A DNA stretch of 64,000 nt, taken from Avibacterium gallinarum. GTDB lineage: Bacteria; Pseudomonadota; Gammaproteobacteria; Enterobacterales; Pasteurellaceae. Position 1 is the first letter of the stretch. The number at the start of each line of letters is the position of its first letter. The position numbers were made by a program, and so were the translations under genes. Below, in pieces: positions 1-8,736 of the stretch. The notes beneath the pieces are model-generated. The model saw only the letters and a program-made list of their open reading frames with translations, did no database searches and was not told the DNA's origin. The DNA lies in assembly GCF_002921135.1 (NCBI RefSeq), contig NZ_PQVJ01000052.1, positions 1 to 64,000 of the forward strand, in the 5' to 3' direction.

Positions 1-139
1 ATCTTAAAAATCTTTGCAAGTGTTTTTTTGACAATTTTTTACAAAAAATTTAAAAAACATTGCAAGTGATTATTTAGAAAACAAAGTGCGGTGAAAAAAT
101 TTACACTTTTGTTTGTGTTCCACCGTAATATGCTACTTA

Positions 140-787
140 TTAATCCTTGATAGGATCAATTGCTCTCATCCCCTCTTTAGCAAGCACAGTATTTAACGCC
201 TCTAATGCTTTTTCCTTTTCCTCTTGCGTTAACATCATAGAATGCTTTTTCAAAGAAGCTGCTTTTAAGTTCCAGAAAAAGCTCAAATTAACACTCACGC
301 CTGCTTTCTTAAGTGCAATATAACAGTATTCTGCTCCTGCCTTTAAAAAATCATCAAAAGAACGAATTCCAATTTTATTCAGAAGGCGTTCGTGTCTAAC
401 AGACAAGTTCACTCGACCTCGAATTAGATCAACTTTTGCCATTTCTTTCTGATTTCTATCTTCTTCTATTTGCTCAATTGACCACAGAACAACGGATTTA
501 TATAAATCTTTATTTTCTCTAATCTTATCAGGAAGAAGATAAAAATTTATACCACAAGAAACTGGCTTTTCAGAATGTTCCATATAAGGTATCGCCCCTT
601 GGCTTTCCAAATATTGTGCTAATTTCCCAACAGCCCTTAGATAAAAATAGTTATCTTGAAATAAACCAAACATTGATTTTTCTTGGAAAATTCCATAACT
701 ATTAAAAACGCCTTTTGCTGAGACATCGCCAATAAGTTCACTTAGTTCTTTTCTAATTTCAAACGTTAGAGTGTTAGTAATACTCAT
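140..787 (-). CDS. sxy: Sxy/TfoX competence regulator
   Basis: Works with CRP to switch on genes for natural DNA uptake at CRP-S promoters. The 215-residue product matches the H. influenzae Sxy layout: an N-terminal TfoX domain (GDVS...FNSYGIFQEKSMFGLF, about residues 15-45) and a C-terminal helix-hairpin domain (RHERLLNKIGIRSFDDFLKAGAE, about 132-155). H. influenzae Sxy is of nearly the same length. The open frame extends to 931, but GAGGAGAACT stands just before a double ATG at 790/787, so I start at 787; the upstream codons are unlikely to be translated. A CRP-type site lies about 100 bases upstream. The nearby USS at 84-92 fits a naturally competent host. Known from the family: transcription needs cAMP-CRP and translation is limited by mRNA folding. 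Confidence 0.9.
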   Translation of the reverse strand: MSITNTLTFEIRKELSELIGDVSAKGVFNSYGIFQEKSMFGLFQDNYFYLRAVGKLAQYLESQGAIPYMEHSEKPVSCGINFYLLPDKIRENKDLYKSVVLWSIEQIEEDRNQKEMAKVDLIRGRVNLSVRHERLLNKIGIRSFDDFLKAGAEYCYIALKKAGVSVNLSFFWNLKAASLKKHSMMLTQEEKEKALEALNTVLAKEGMRAIDPIKD

Positions 788-883
788 CATAGTTCTCCTC
801 GCTAGGTTAGTTATCAGGTGCTTAAAGTTATACCACATAAAATCACTCTTTTTACTTGATATTTTTGACCAATTATTATTTTT

Positions 884-899
884 GCGACGATGATCGTAA
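884..899 (-). promoter_or_regulatory. CRP/CRP-S-like site of sxy
   Basis: TGCGA-N6-TCGTA read on the + strand has the exact spacing of a CRP dimer site, with the C in the half-site that marks Sxy-dependent CRP-S sites. A possible -10 (TATAAC on the minus strand, 832-827) puts the site centre near -71.5, a standard class I position. This suggests CRP control and possibly self-activation of sxy. Confidence 0.55.
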
Positions 900-931
900 A
901 TCCACAATGTCATTCCCCTTTTAGAGTCCAA

Positions 932-1400
932 AACACGATAAAATAACTCCCTTTTTTATCATTTATCCTGATAGGATTTTCTAATTAATTTTGACTATGC
1001 TCTCCAAAGTTTTTAGAAACATTAAGTCTTAAGTCAACATTACATAAAATTTCCAGCTTGCTCTTAAAACATCTACTCACAAGAAAAACATATAGAGACA
1101 GTATTAATACACAAAGCAATAGCATGGCTACCAATTCTTGCGAACAAGTAAAATCTGACGGTATTGTTAAAGAAATTAGTATGTTACATAAGATAGTACA
1201 GCTCGATGAGCTATCTAGTCCTGACTAATTTTTTCTGCGCAGGGTATAACAAATATGTATAGTAATACACTATAGAAGGTAATTTTTTTACGAATTTTGG
1301 TAGGGGCAGACCTATGCATCTACCCGCTTAATATGAACTTATAATTTCTATCATTGGCCTAACACATAGGTTCGCCCCTTGTATATTAAAATTAATATAA
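932..1400. other. Non-coding stretch with one start-less open frame
   Basis: No convincing gene. On the + strand one frame stays open from 995 to the TAA at 1228 (about 77 codons). It reads protein-like (TNSCEQVKSDGIVKEISM near its end) but has no ATG before 1123 and no ribosome site. It may be the tail of a decayed gene. An inverted repeat follows at 1301-1380. Confidence 0.4.
1301..1380. repeat. Imperfect inverted repeat
   Basis: AGGGGCAGACCTATGCAT (1302-1319) pairs, with four mismatches in 18, with the complement of 1362-1379 (AGGGGCGAACCTATGTGT). The arms enclose about 42 AT-rich bases. The GGGGCGAACCTATGTG motif resembles short dispersed intergenic repeats seen in many bacteria. It lies just outside the left end of the IS110 element. 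Confidence 0.5.
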
Positions 1401-1417
1401 AATAGCAACAAAACCCC

Positions 1418-1535
1418 GTTATCTGCATCTCGCGCTCGCCCCAGGCAACAAACCGAGTTGTAGCAATGAGGCAGATAACATTTCACCAAAAAACCGAACA
1501 GTTGCCAGACTTAAACCCGAATGCAAGGCAGGTTA
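1418..1535 (+). ncRNA. Candidate bridge RNA of the IS110 element
   Basis: A perfect 9-bp stem, GTTATCTGC (1418-1426) with GCAGATAAC (1471-1479), encloses 44 bases with a small inner hairpin CAAC/GTTG. A second weaker stem, TTGC (1502-1505) with GCAA (1523-1526), follows. The inner part holds GCAACAAA, identical to the left end (1405-1412), and TTGTAGCAA, complementary to the right end (TTGCTACAA). This layout, upstream of the transposase, fits the guide RNA of IS110-subgroup elements. Limits are approximate. Confidence 0.4.
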
Positions 1536-2483
1536 ATGATGAATGAACAAACTTATTGTGGTATTGATGTTGCTAAACGTCATTTCGTCATTGGGCTTTC
1601 TACCCAAAAACGAACAAAGACTGAAACCAACAACCCGAAAGGGATTGCGCATACCATTGAGTATTTACGTAGTTTCAATGTGGACTTAATTGTCCTTGAA
1701 AGCACCGGTGGGCTTGAACTTCCATTAGCTAAAGCACTCCACCGTGCAGGCTTTCGTGTGGTGATTGCCAACCCGCGACAAACCAATCAGTTTGCGATGT
1801 CACAGTCACTAGCAAAAACCGATAATAAAGATGCCAAAATGTTGGCTTTTTACGCGCAGATGCTCGCAATGCGTGATAATGTAGCGCAACAGCTTTACAT
1901 ACCACCAACGCCCGAGCAGGAACAGCTTGAAGCCCTTGTTTCACGCCGTAATCAGCTTGTTGAAATGCGTTCCGCGGAGAAAAACCGCCTTGAACAAGTT
2001 CACTCCACACAACGACTCAGTGTTGAGCAGCATATCGACTATCTCAGCCTGCGTATTGATGAGCTGGATAGTGAAATCGAACAGCATCTCAAACATTTTG
2101 ACGATAAAGTAAAAAAGTTTAAAGACATCAAAGGGTTAGGCACACAAACAATAGCCGTTTTGATGTCAATGTTGCCTGAGTTAGGTCAATACACACATAA
2201 ACAAATTGCTTCGCTTGTTGGTGTTGCGCCACATCCGAAAGAAAGCGGTAACACCAAATGGAAAAGCCGCTGTTCAGGTGGTCGCAAAGCCGTGCGAAAT
2301 GCGCTGTATATGGCCACATTTGTTTGTGTGCGTTTTGAGCCTAAACTCAAACAATTTTACGAACGCTTACGCGCTAATGGTAAGGCGTTCAAAGTGGCGA
2401 TTAACGCCTGTATGCGTAAGCTTCTAACCATTTTAAATGCGATTGTCCGCGATGGCTCGCAATGGGACGCTCACGCGCTTTAA
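1536..2483 (+). CDS. IS110-family DEDD transposase (bridge recombinase)
   Basis: A 315-residue recombinase that would catalyse movement of its element, guided in this family by a structured RNA from the element. The N-terminal RuvC-like DEDD domain shows GIDVAK near residue 10, LESTG near 55 and TDNKDAK near 98. A coiled middle section (about 120-195) leads to the C-terminal transposase-20 domain with IKGLGTQT, LVGVAPHPKESG and the SGGRKAVRNALYMA block that carries the catalytic serine region. The frame opens at 1521, but AAGGCAGG precedes the paired ATGs at 1536/1539. No frameshift or stop is seen, so the gene looks functional. Confidence 0.88.
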   Translation: MMNEQTYCGIDVAKRHFVIGLSTQKRTKTETNNPKGIAHTIEYLRSFNVDLIVLESTGGLELPLAKALHRAGFRVVIANPRQTNQFAMSQSLAKTDNKDAKMLAFYAQMLAMRDNVAQQLYIPPTPEQEQLEALVSRRNQLVEMRSAEKNRLEQVHSTQRLSVEQHIDYLSLRIDELDSEIEQHLKHFDDKVKKFKDIKGLGTQTIAVLMSMLPELGQYTHKQIASLVGVAPHPKESGNTKWKSRCSGGRKAVRNALYMATFVCVRFEPKLKQFYERLRANGKAFKVAINACMRKLLTILNAIVRDGSQWDAHAL

Positions 2484-2558
2484 TTAACGAATTTGTATTT
2501 TTGCTTTTTAGCGGAATACAGTTGCTACAATAAAATTTCTTTTTATTGAGAAAAACCA

Positions 2559-3437
2559 ATGGAATTCCAAGATCTCAAACTCTTCATCGACCTAGCGGAA
2601 AATAAAAATTTCGCTAAAACTGCGGGGCAGCATTATATGTCGCCCTCCACCCTTTCACGGCAAATTAAACGGCTTGAAGAAGAACTGGGTGAGCCGTTGT
2701 TATTGCGTGATAACCGCAAGGTTTCGCTCACCCCAGCAGGCGAGCTATTTTTGCAATTTGCTTATCCGCAATGGCAACAATGGCAATCTTTAAAGCAGCA
2801 ATTTCGTTCTAATCAGCAGGAACTACAAGGGGAGCTACGCCTGTTTTGCTCAGTAACGGCGGCTTATAGCCATTTGCCGCAAATGTTAGAAAAATTCCGT
2901 TTGCGTTATCCTAAAGTAGAAATTCAGCTCACAACGGGCGATCCTGCGATGGCGTTAGAGATGATTCAAAGCCAACAAGTGGATTTGGCTCTTGCGGGGC
3001 GGCCAGCGCACTTACCGCAAAATGTGATGTTTCATCATATTGATGATATAACCCTTTCCCTCATTGCGCCACGAGTTGCCTGTGCCACCACGCAATTATT
3101 GCAACACCCCCCCATTGATTGGCAAAAAATCCCTTTTATTTTGCCTGTGGAGGGGCCTGCTCGACAGCGGATTGATCAGTGGTTTCAACAGAAAAAAATC
3201 AAACACCCGAAAATTTACGCCACCGTATCAGGACACGAAGGGATTGTGTCAATGGTCGCACTTGGTTGCGGCGTAGCGTTATTGCCTGATATTGTGATCC
3301 AAAATAGCCCGCTTAATTTACAGGTTTCCACTTTGGAGATTGATATTCCTGTACAGCCATTCGATTTAGGGATTTGCGTACAAAAGAACTTACTCAATTT
3401 GCCCTTAGTTCGTGCATTTTGGCAAATGTTGGGGTAA
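2559..3437 (+). CDS. ilvY: LysR-type regulator IlvY
   Basis: Activator of ilvC (ketol-acid reductoisomerase) in isoleucine-valine synthesis; it responds to acetolactate-type inducers. The 292-residue protein has an N-terminal winged helix (SPSTLSRQIKRLEEELGEPL, about 28-47) and a periplasmic-binding-like domain from about 90. Very IlvY-like segments are FCSVTAAYSHLPQ, EIQLTTGDPA and VALGCGVALLPD. In most relatives ilvY lies back to back with ilvC; here its upstream side is occupied by an IS110 element and no ilvC is present, so its usual shared control region seems lost. The start has only a weak ribosome site (TTGAGAAAAACC). A run of seven C lies in the coding sequence near 3107-3113. Confidence 0.88.
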   Translation: MEFQDLKLFIDLAENKNFAKTAGQHYMSPSTLSRQIKRLEEELGEPLLLRDNRKVSLTPAGELFLQFAYPQWQQWQSLKQQFRSNQQELQGELRLFCSVTAAYSHLPQMLEKFRLRYPKVEIQLTTGDPAMALEMIQSQQVDLALAGRPAHLPQNVMFHHIDDITLSLIAPRVACATTQLLQHPPIDWQKIPFILPVEGPARQRIDQWFQQKKIKHPKIYATVSGHEGIVSMVALGCGVALLPDIVIQNSPLNLQVSTLEIDIPVQPFDLGICVQKNLLNLPLVRAFWQMLG

Positions 3438-3472
3438 AGTGCGGTAAGAATTTGGTGAATTTTAGGTGGATT

Positions 3473-4357
3473 ATGGTAAAAGGTATCGGTTTTTCTCTTT
3501 TGGCCTCAATGTTGTTTGGCTATATTTATTATTTTTCCACATTATTATTGCCATTAAGCGGCGAAGATATTTTTGGCTATCGTGTTGTTTTTACAGCACC
3601 TTTTGTGATTGCCGCCGTGTTCATTTTCCGCCAAAAATATATGTTGATCGCTCACCTAAAACGCATCAAAGCACAACCTTGGTTATTGCTGGTTTTTTTG
3701 TTTAACGGCAGCATTATGGGCTTTCAAATGTGGCTTTTTTTATGGGCACCAAACAACGGCGGTGCATTGAGCGTTTCCCTTGGTTATTTGCTACTGCCCC
3801 TTGTTTTAGTGGCGGCAGGGCGAATTTTCTTTAAAGAACGCATTTCCTCGCTGAAATTTCTTGCCATCATCATCGCTGCCATTGGCATCGCCTTTAACAT
3901 TAGCGCAAAGGGCGGACTTTCTTGGGAAAGCATTGCCGTTTGCACTTACGCCGTTTATTTTATGGTTCGCAAATGGTTCGGCTTTAACGACATCACCAGT
4001 TTTGCCATTGAAATGGTATTGACTTTACCCGTGTGTATCTATTTCGCCGCACAAGTAAACATCGCAGAAGTGCGGTTGGTTAATCCGAATATTTTATCGT
4101 TATTATTTCTGCTCGGCTTACTCAGCGGCATTGCCTTTAATGCTTACATTGTTGCAAGCAGCCTATTGCCTATCAACGTGCTAGGATTACTCGGCTATGC
4201 TGAACCCATAATGATGCTCGCCGTTTCCCTATTCATCGGAGAAAATATTGACGCCAAAAATTACCCGCTCTTTTTATCTTTAATGATCGGTATGGGGCTG
4301 ATCATCATTGATGGATTACGAGCAATGCAACGAAAAACAGTTCCCCCCATTTCCTAA
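3473..4357 (+). CDS. rarD: RarD-like EamA/DMT permease
   Basis: Inner-membrane protein of the drug/metabolite transporter superfamily, with about ten hydrophobic segments over 294 residues (first at 4-22, last at about 265-285). The substrate is unknown; E. coli RarD is linked only loosely to chloramphenicol tolerance. The same pair, ilvY followed by a rarD homologue, occurs in H. influenzae. The frame is open from 3374, inside ilvY, but AGGTGGATT precedes the ATG at 3473, giving a normal length. The gene lies 35 bases after ilvY with a USS (3437-3445) between them and is probably co-transcribed. Confidence 0.8.
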   Translation: MVKGIGFSLLASMLFGYIYYFSTLLLPLSGEDIFGYRVVFTAPFVIAAVFIFRQKYMLIAHLKRIKAQPWLLLVFLFNGSIMGFQMWLFLWAPNNGGALSVSLGYLLLPLVLVAAGRIFFKERISSLKFLAIIIAAIGIAFNISAKGGLSWESIAVCTYAVYFMVRKWFGFNDITSFAIEMVLTLPVCIYFAAQVNIAEVRLVNPNILSLLFLLGLLSGIAFNAYIVASSLLPINVLGLLGYAEPIMMLAVSLFIGENIDAKNYPLFLSLMIGMGLIIIDGLRAMQRKTVPPIS

Positions 4358-4454
4358 ACGCCCTCATATTTTCCATACAAAAGGAAATATAAAGTGCGGT
4401 GGAATTTTGCGGAGTTTTTATCGCAACAGGCTATCCTTAATAGAAGAAACAAAA

Positions 4455-4471
4455 GGGCGAATCATTCGCCC
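4455..4471 (-). terminator. Terminator of yheS
   Basis: GGGCGAA TCA TTCGCCC forms a 7-bp GC-rich hairpin; on the minus strand it is followed by TTTTGTTT. It lies 39 bases after the yheS stop. The A-run on the other side may let it also stop rarD transcripts. Confidence 0.7.
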
Positions 4472-4509
4472 CAAAAAATCCTAAAAAAGCACCGCACTTT
4501 TGTTTTAGC

Positions 4510-6423
4510 TTAACTGCCTAATATCGTTTCAATCTCTTCCTGCACAGCAAACCATTCTATTTCAACTTCGTCTAGCTGTTTTTTGTATTCCGCTTGGTCT
4601 TTTAAAAGTGCGGTGAGATTTTCTTTCATTTCTGCTTGGTACAGATCACCGTTGGCGAGTTGTTGTTCAATGTCTACCAGTTTTTTTGATAGGGTTTCCA
4701 TTTTGCTTTCCCATTGTGCAAGGGATTTTCGCAATGGTGCGAGCTGTTGGCGAAGTTCCGCTTCTTTGCGTTTTTGCTCTTTCCGATTTTGGCTGCTGCT
4801 TTCTTTATTGCTTTCTGTTTTGCCTGAGGGTTGGTTTTGGCTATTTTGTTCGTTGAGCCATTTTTGATAATCGTCTAAATCGCCTTTAAACTCTTCCACT
4901 TGCCCATCGTGAACCAAATAAAACTCATCAACGGTATTGCGTAATAAATGGCGGTCGTGGGAAACAATTACTAATGAACCTTGATAATCCACCAAGGCTT
5001 CGGTTAGGGCTTGGCGCATATCTAAATCTAAATGGTTGGTCGGTTCATCTAATAACAATAAATTTGGTCGCTGCCAAACGATTAATGCCAACACCAAACG
5101 TGCCTTTTCGCCACCTGAAAAGGTGGCAACAGACTCATTCACTTTATCGCCGTGAAAGGCGAAACTGCCGAGATAGGTGCGTAATTGTTGCTCCGTTTGT
5201 TGTGGAGCAAGCTGCTGCATATGCCAAAGGGCGCTTTCTTCCGCGCGCAAGGTATCCAGCTGATGTTGCGCAAAATAACCAAGCTGTACGCCTTTTGCGA
5301 GCTGAATATGACCAGAAAGTGCGGTGATTTCTCCCGCTAATAATTTGATCAGCGTGGATTTCCCTGCACCATTTTTACCCAGCAAACCAATGCGTGAACC
5401 AGGGACGAGATTTAATTTGATTTGTTTCAGAATTTCCGTGATTTGCCCATTATTTTCATAACCTGCACTGACTTTCTCCATTGAAAGCAATGGGTTAGGC
5501 AATGCCAGCGGCTCACGAAATTCAAAAGTGAATGGATTATCCACATAAGCAGGGGCGATGAGTTCCATTTTCGCCAACGCCTTAACACGGCTTTGTGCTT
5601 GTTTTGCTTTGCTCGCTTTGGCTTTAAAGCGGTCAATATATTTTTGTAAATGCGAGATTTTTTGCTGTTGCTGACGGTATAACGCCGTTTGTTGAGCTAA
5701 TTTTTCCGCCCGTTGTTTTTCAAAAGAAGAATAATCTCCAGTGTATTCATTTATTTTTTGATTTTCAATGTGCAGAATTTTGTCCACCACAGGATCAAGA
5801 AAATCGCGATCGTGTGAAATCAACACCAACGTGCCTTGATATTGTTGCAACCAACGTTCAAGCCAGATCACCGCATCTAAATCCAAGTGGTTAGTAGGTT
5901 CATCAAGTAGCAGTAAATCCGAAGGACATAGCAAGGCTTGTGCCAAATTAAGACGCATACGCCAACCGCCAGAAAACGCACTCACCGGCTGGCTAAGTTC
6001 TTCTTGGCTAAAGCCTAATCCGTTTAACAAGGCCGCCGCGCGAGCTTGGATTGTCCACGCATCAATGGTATCTAATTGTTCGTGAATACGCGCAATAGCA
6101 TTGCCATCATTATTTTGATTGGCTTGCTCTAACTGTTGCTGTAATGCCACATATTGGCGATCACCTAAAATCACATAATCCAAGGCAGAAATAGCAAGGG
6201 CTGGCGTTTCTTGGTTTACCCAAGCCAGTTGCCAGTTTGTGGGGTAACTCACTTCACCGCCCTCGGCACTAATTTCTTTTTTTAATAAGGCGAGTAGCGA
6301 AGATTTTCCACAGCCATTTTTGCCCACCAAGCCCACTTTTTGCTTAGGATTAATGGTGGCGTTGGCATTTTCTAGCAAGGTCGTTTGCCCACGTTTTAAC
6401 GAAAGATTGGTAAATAAAATCAT
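4510..6423 (-). CDS. yheS: ABC-F ATPase YheS
   Basis: Cytoplasmic ABC-F protein of the group that binds the ribosome and relieves difficult translation; it has no membrane domain. Its 637 residues equal the E. coli YheS length. Two nucleotide-binding domains are visible: Walker A GLVGKNGCGKSSLLAL near residue 30 and GLLGKNGAGKSTLIKL near 345. Signatures are SGGWRMRLNLAQAL and SGGEKARLVLAL, each followed by LLLDEPTNHLDLD. A charged linker lies at about 235-290, and a basic, glutamine-rich coiled-coil tail covers about 520-630. It is divergent from oadG. Several USS lie inside the gene and just downstream of it. Confidence 0.92.
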   Translation of the reverse strand: MILFTNLSLKRGQTTLLENANATINPKQKVGLVGKNGCGKSSLLALLKKEISAEGGEVSYPTNWQLAWVNQETPALAISALDYVILGDRQYVALQQQLEQANQNNDGNAIARIHEQLDTIDAWTIQARAAALLNGLGFSQEELSQPVSAFSGGWRMRLNLAQALLCPSDLLLLDEPTNHLDLDAVIWLERWLQQYQGTLVLISHDRDFLDPVVDKILHIENQKINEYTGDYSSFEKQRAEKLAQQTALYRQQQQKISHLQKYIDRFKAKASKAKQAQSRVKALAKMELIAPAYVDNPFTFEFREPLALPNPLLSMEKVSAGYENNGQITEILKQIKLNLVPGSRIGLLGKNGAGKSTLIKLLAGEITALSGHIQLAKGVQLGYFAQHQLDTLRAEESALWHMQQLAPQQTEQQLRTYLGSFAFHGDKVNESVATFSGGEKARLVLALIVWQRPNLLLLDEPTNHLDLDMRQALTEALVDYQGSLVIVSHDRHLLRNTVDEFYLVHDGQVEEFKGDLDDYQKWLNEQNSQNQPSGKTESNKESSSQNRKEQKRKEAELRQQLAPLRKSLAQWESKMETLSKKLVDIEQQLANGDLYQAEMKENLTALLKDQAEYKKQLDEVEIEWFAVQEEIETILGS

Positions 6424-6534
6424 TAAATTTCGGTTTATCTCTGATCAGCAAAGGGGTTATTTTCCACGTTTTTATAAAAATTGCCAATTATTCCAAATTT
6501 TTATTGGAAAATTTTTAAAAAACCTTTTCAACAA

Positions 6535-6550
6535 TGTGATCTAGTTCAAT
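6535..6550 (+). promoter_or_regulatory. CRP site of the oad promoter
   Basis: TGTGA-TCTAGT-TCAAT matches the CRP consensus in 8 of 10 half-site positions. A -10 box TATGAT (6572-6577) predicts a start at about 6584, placing the site centre at -41.5, the classic class II activating position. It suggests cAMP-CRP activation of oadGAB. Confidence 0.65.
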
Positions 6551-6611
6551 TTTTTTCAATGAAAAACAGGCTATGATACGAAACGCTGTTTTACATCTTT
6601 GAGGTATAAAA

Positions 6612-6866
6612 ATGACAAACGCTGAACTTATGCAAGAAGGCATAAACCTGATGCTTTCAGGAATGGGGTTCGTGCTGGTTTTCTTGTTAATCCTAATTTT
6701 TGCCATTGGATTAATGTCGAAACTGGTAAACCGCTTTTTTCCTGAGCCTGTTCTCACCCAGCCTTCCCCGATAAAAGCACAATCCACTCAAACAGATGAT
6801 TTAGAAAGATTACGCCCAATTATTGTGGCGGCGATTGCTCATCATCGCCGTAATCAAGGGCTTTAA
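6612..6866 (+). CDS. oadG: Oxaloacetate decarboxylase Na+ pump, gamma subunit
   Basis: Small assembly subunit that anchors the carboxyltransferase/biotin subunit OadA to the membrane subunit OadB and helps bind the catalytic zinc. Its 84 residues have one membrane helix (about 14-37, GMGFVLVFLLILIFAIGLMS) and a hydrophilic, proline-containing tail ending in IIVAAIAHHRRNQGL, where the histidines are typical of the zinc-binding end. GAGGT lies before the ATG. It is the first gene of a three-gene operon, with 24 bases to oadA. Confidence 0.9.
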   Translation: MTNAELMQEGINLMLSGMGFVLVFLLILIFAIGLMSKLVNRFFPEPVLTQPSPIKAQSTQTDDLERLRPIIVAAIAHHRRNQGL

Positions 6867-6890
6867 ATTGATTAATTTGGAGAAAATACA

Positions 6891-8723
6891 ATGACTGTTG
6901 AAAAGAAAAAAATTGCCGTAACTGATGTTGTGTTGCGTGATGCGCACCAATCCCTTTTTGCGACCCGTTTACGCCTTGATGATATGTTACCTATTGCTGC
7001 TGAACTTGATGAAATTGGCTATTGGTCGCTTGAAGCTTGGGGCGGTGCAACCTTTGACGCTTGTATTCGTTTTTTAGGGGAAGATCCTTGGGTGCGTTTG
7101 CGTGAACTCAAAAAAGCAATGCCAAAAACGCCATTACAAATGTTATTGCGTGGGCAAAATTTGCTAGGCTATCGTCATTATGCTGATGATGTGGTAGATC
7201 GCTTTGTGGAACGTGCTGTACATAACGGAATGAGCGTGTTCCGTGTGTTTGACGCAATGAACGATCCGCGTAATATGCAACAAGCACTGAAAGCGGTACG
7301 CAAAAATGGCGGCCACGCACAAGGCACACTAAGCTATACCACAAGCCCCGTGCATACTTTACAAACTTGGCTTGATACCACAGAACAGCTGTTAGAAATT
7401 GGTATTGATTCCCTTGTAATCAAAGATATGTCGGGCATTCTCACACCAAACGAAGCCTATCACTTAGTTAGCGAAATCAAAAAACGCTTTGATGTGCAAC
7501 TTCATCTTCATTGCCACGCCACCACGGGAATGGCAGAAATGGCATTGTTGAAAGCCATTGAAGCGGGCGTGGACGGCGTAGATACCGCCATTTCTTCAAT
7601 GAGTGGCACATACGGACACCCAGCCACGGAAGCTTTAGTTGCCACCTTAAAAGGTACACCTTACGATACAGGCTTAGATATTCAAAAATTAGAGAAAATT
7701 GCCGCTTATTTCCGTAATGTGCGGAAAAAATACCATAAATTTGAAGGCCAATTAAAAGGCGTAGATAGCCGTATTTTAGTGGCACAAGTGCCGGGCGGAA
7801 TGCTCACTAACCTTGAAAGCCAATTAAAACAGCAAAATGCTTCTGACAAATTGGATTTAGTGTTGCAAGAAATTCCAAAAGTGCGGGAAGATTTGGGCTA
7901 TATTCCATTAGTTACACCAACTTCACAAATCGTTGGAACGCAAGCGGTGATCAACGTATTAATGGGTGAACGCTACAAAACCATTGCTAAAGAAACCGCA
8001 GGAATTCTGAAAGGCGAATACGGCCGCACTCCAGCGTCAGTAAATGCTGAATTGCAAGCTCGCGTGTTAGAAGGTGCAGAGCCAATCACTTCACGCCCAG
8101 CAGATCACCTTGAGCCAGAAATGGAGAAACTCACGCTCGAAATCAAACAACAAGCTACAGAAAAAGGTATCAAACTTTCTGATAATGAAATTGATGATGT
8201 GCTTATTGTAGCGTTATTCCCACAAGTGGGGCTGAAATTCCTTGAAAATCGTGGCAACCCTGATGCCTTTGAACCTGCTCCAAGTGTAGAAAGTGCGAGC
8301 GAAAAAATATCGCAAAAAAGCACCGCACTTTCCTCTCAAGCCAAAACTGGCTCAGCAGTTTATACGGTGGAATTAGAGGGCAAAGCCTTTGTGGTGAAAG
8401 TGAGCGAAGGCGGCGATATTGATCAAATTACCCCAACTGCACCGCAAACCGCTCAGCCTGTTTCTACGCCAACACCTGCACCGACACCATCGGCTTCAGC
8501 ACCCCAAACAGGCAAGCCCGTAACCGCTCCAATGGCAGGCACTATTTGGAAAGTGGTGGCAAATGAGGGGCAACAAGTGGCTGAGGGCGATGTGTTGCTC
8601 ATTCTTGAGGCGATGAAAATGGAAACGGAAATCCGTGCTTCGCAAGCGGGAACGGTGCAAAATATCCGCGTGAAAGCTGGTGATGCCGTTGCCGTGGGCG
8701 ATACCTTATTAACCTTAGTCTAA
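6891..8723 (+). CDS. oadA: Oxaloacetate decarboxylase Na+ pump, alpha subunit
   Basis: Transfers the carboxyl group of oxaloacetate to biotin, giving pyruvate; OadB then decarboxylates the carboxybiotin and exports Na+. The 610 residues show a carboxyltransferase TIM barrel ([14 protein letters not shown] at about 16-29; metal ligands in HLHCHATTG, about 203-211), the conserved PYC/OADA region to about 450, a flexible Pro/Ala/Thr linker (about 510-545) and a C-terminal biotinyl domain with EAMKMETE, biotin on Lys576. This supports citrate or dicarboxylate fermentation. The stop codon is followed at once by a USS. Confidence 0.95.
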   Translation: MTVEKKKIAVTDVVLRDAHQSLFATRLRLDDMLPIAAELDEIGYWSLEAWGGATFDACIRFLGEDPWVRLRELKKAMPKTPLQMLLRGQNLLGYRHYADDVVDRFVERAVHNGMSVFRVFDAMNDPRNMQQALKAVRKNGGHAQGTLSYTTSPVHTLQTWLDTTEQLLEIGIDSLVIKDMSGILTPNEAYHLVSEIKKRFDVQLHLHCHATTGMAEMALLKAIEAGVDGVDTAISSMSGTYGHPATEALVATLKGTPYDTGLDIQKLEKIAAYFRNVRKKYHKFEGQLKGVDSRILVAQVPGGMLTNLESQLKQQNASDKLDLVLQEIPKVREDLGYIPLVTPTSQIVGTQAVINVLMGERYKTIAKETAGILKGEYGRTPASVNAELQARVLEGAEPITSRPADHLEPEMEKLTLEIKQQATEKGIKLSDNEIDDVLIVALFPQVGLKFLENRGNPDAFEPAPSVESASEKISQKSTALSSQAKTGSAVYTVELEGKAFVVKVSEGGDIDQITPTAPQTAQPVSTPTPAPTPSASAPQTGKPVTAPMAGTIWKVVANEGQQVAEGDVLLILEAMKMETEIRASQAGTVQNIRVKAGDAVAVGDTLLTLV

Positions 8724-8736
8724 GTGCGGTGGAAAA

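Larger units (their letters stand above)
1400..2530 (+). mobile_element. IS110-family insertion sequence
   Basis: The element comprises about 135 non-coding bases, one DEDD transposase gene and about 45 trailing bases. TAGCAAC at 1403-1409 and GTTGCTA at 2521-2527 form a 7-bp inverted pair near the presumed ends. IS110-type elements have no long terminal repeats or target duplications, so the exact ends are uncertain by tens of bases. The right end stops about 30 bases before ilvY. The uninterrupted gene suggests a recent, possibly active copy. Confidence 0.75.

Noticed and set aside
1580-2427. Several open frames in other phases across the IS110 transposase
   Set aside because: They lie wholly inside a gene with all family motifs, have no ribosome sites and no recognisable domains.
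3107-3113. Run of seven C inside ilvY as a phase-variation switch
   Set aside because: Seven is short for slippage-driven switching, and the frame is intact with normal IlvY sequence on both sides.
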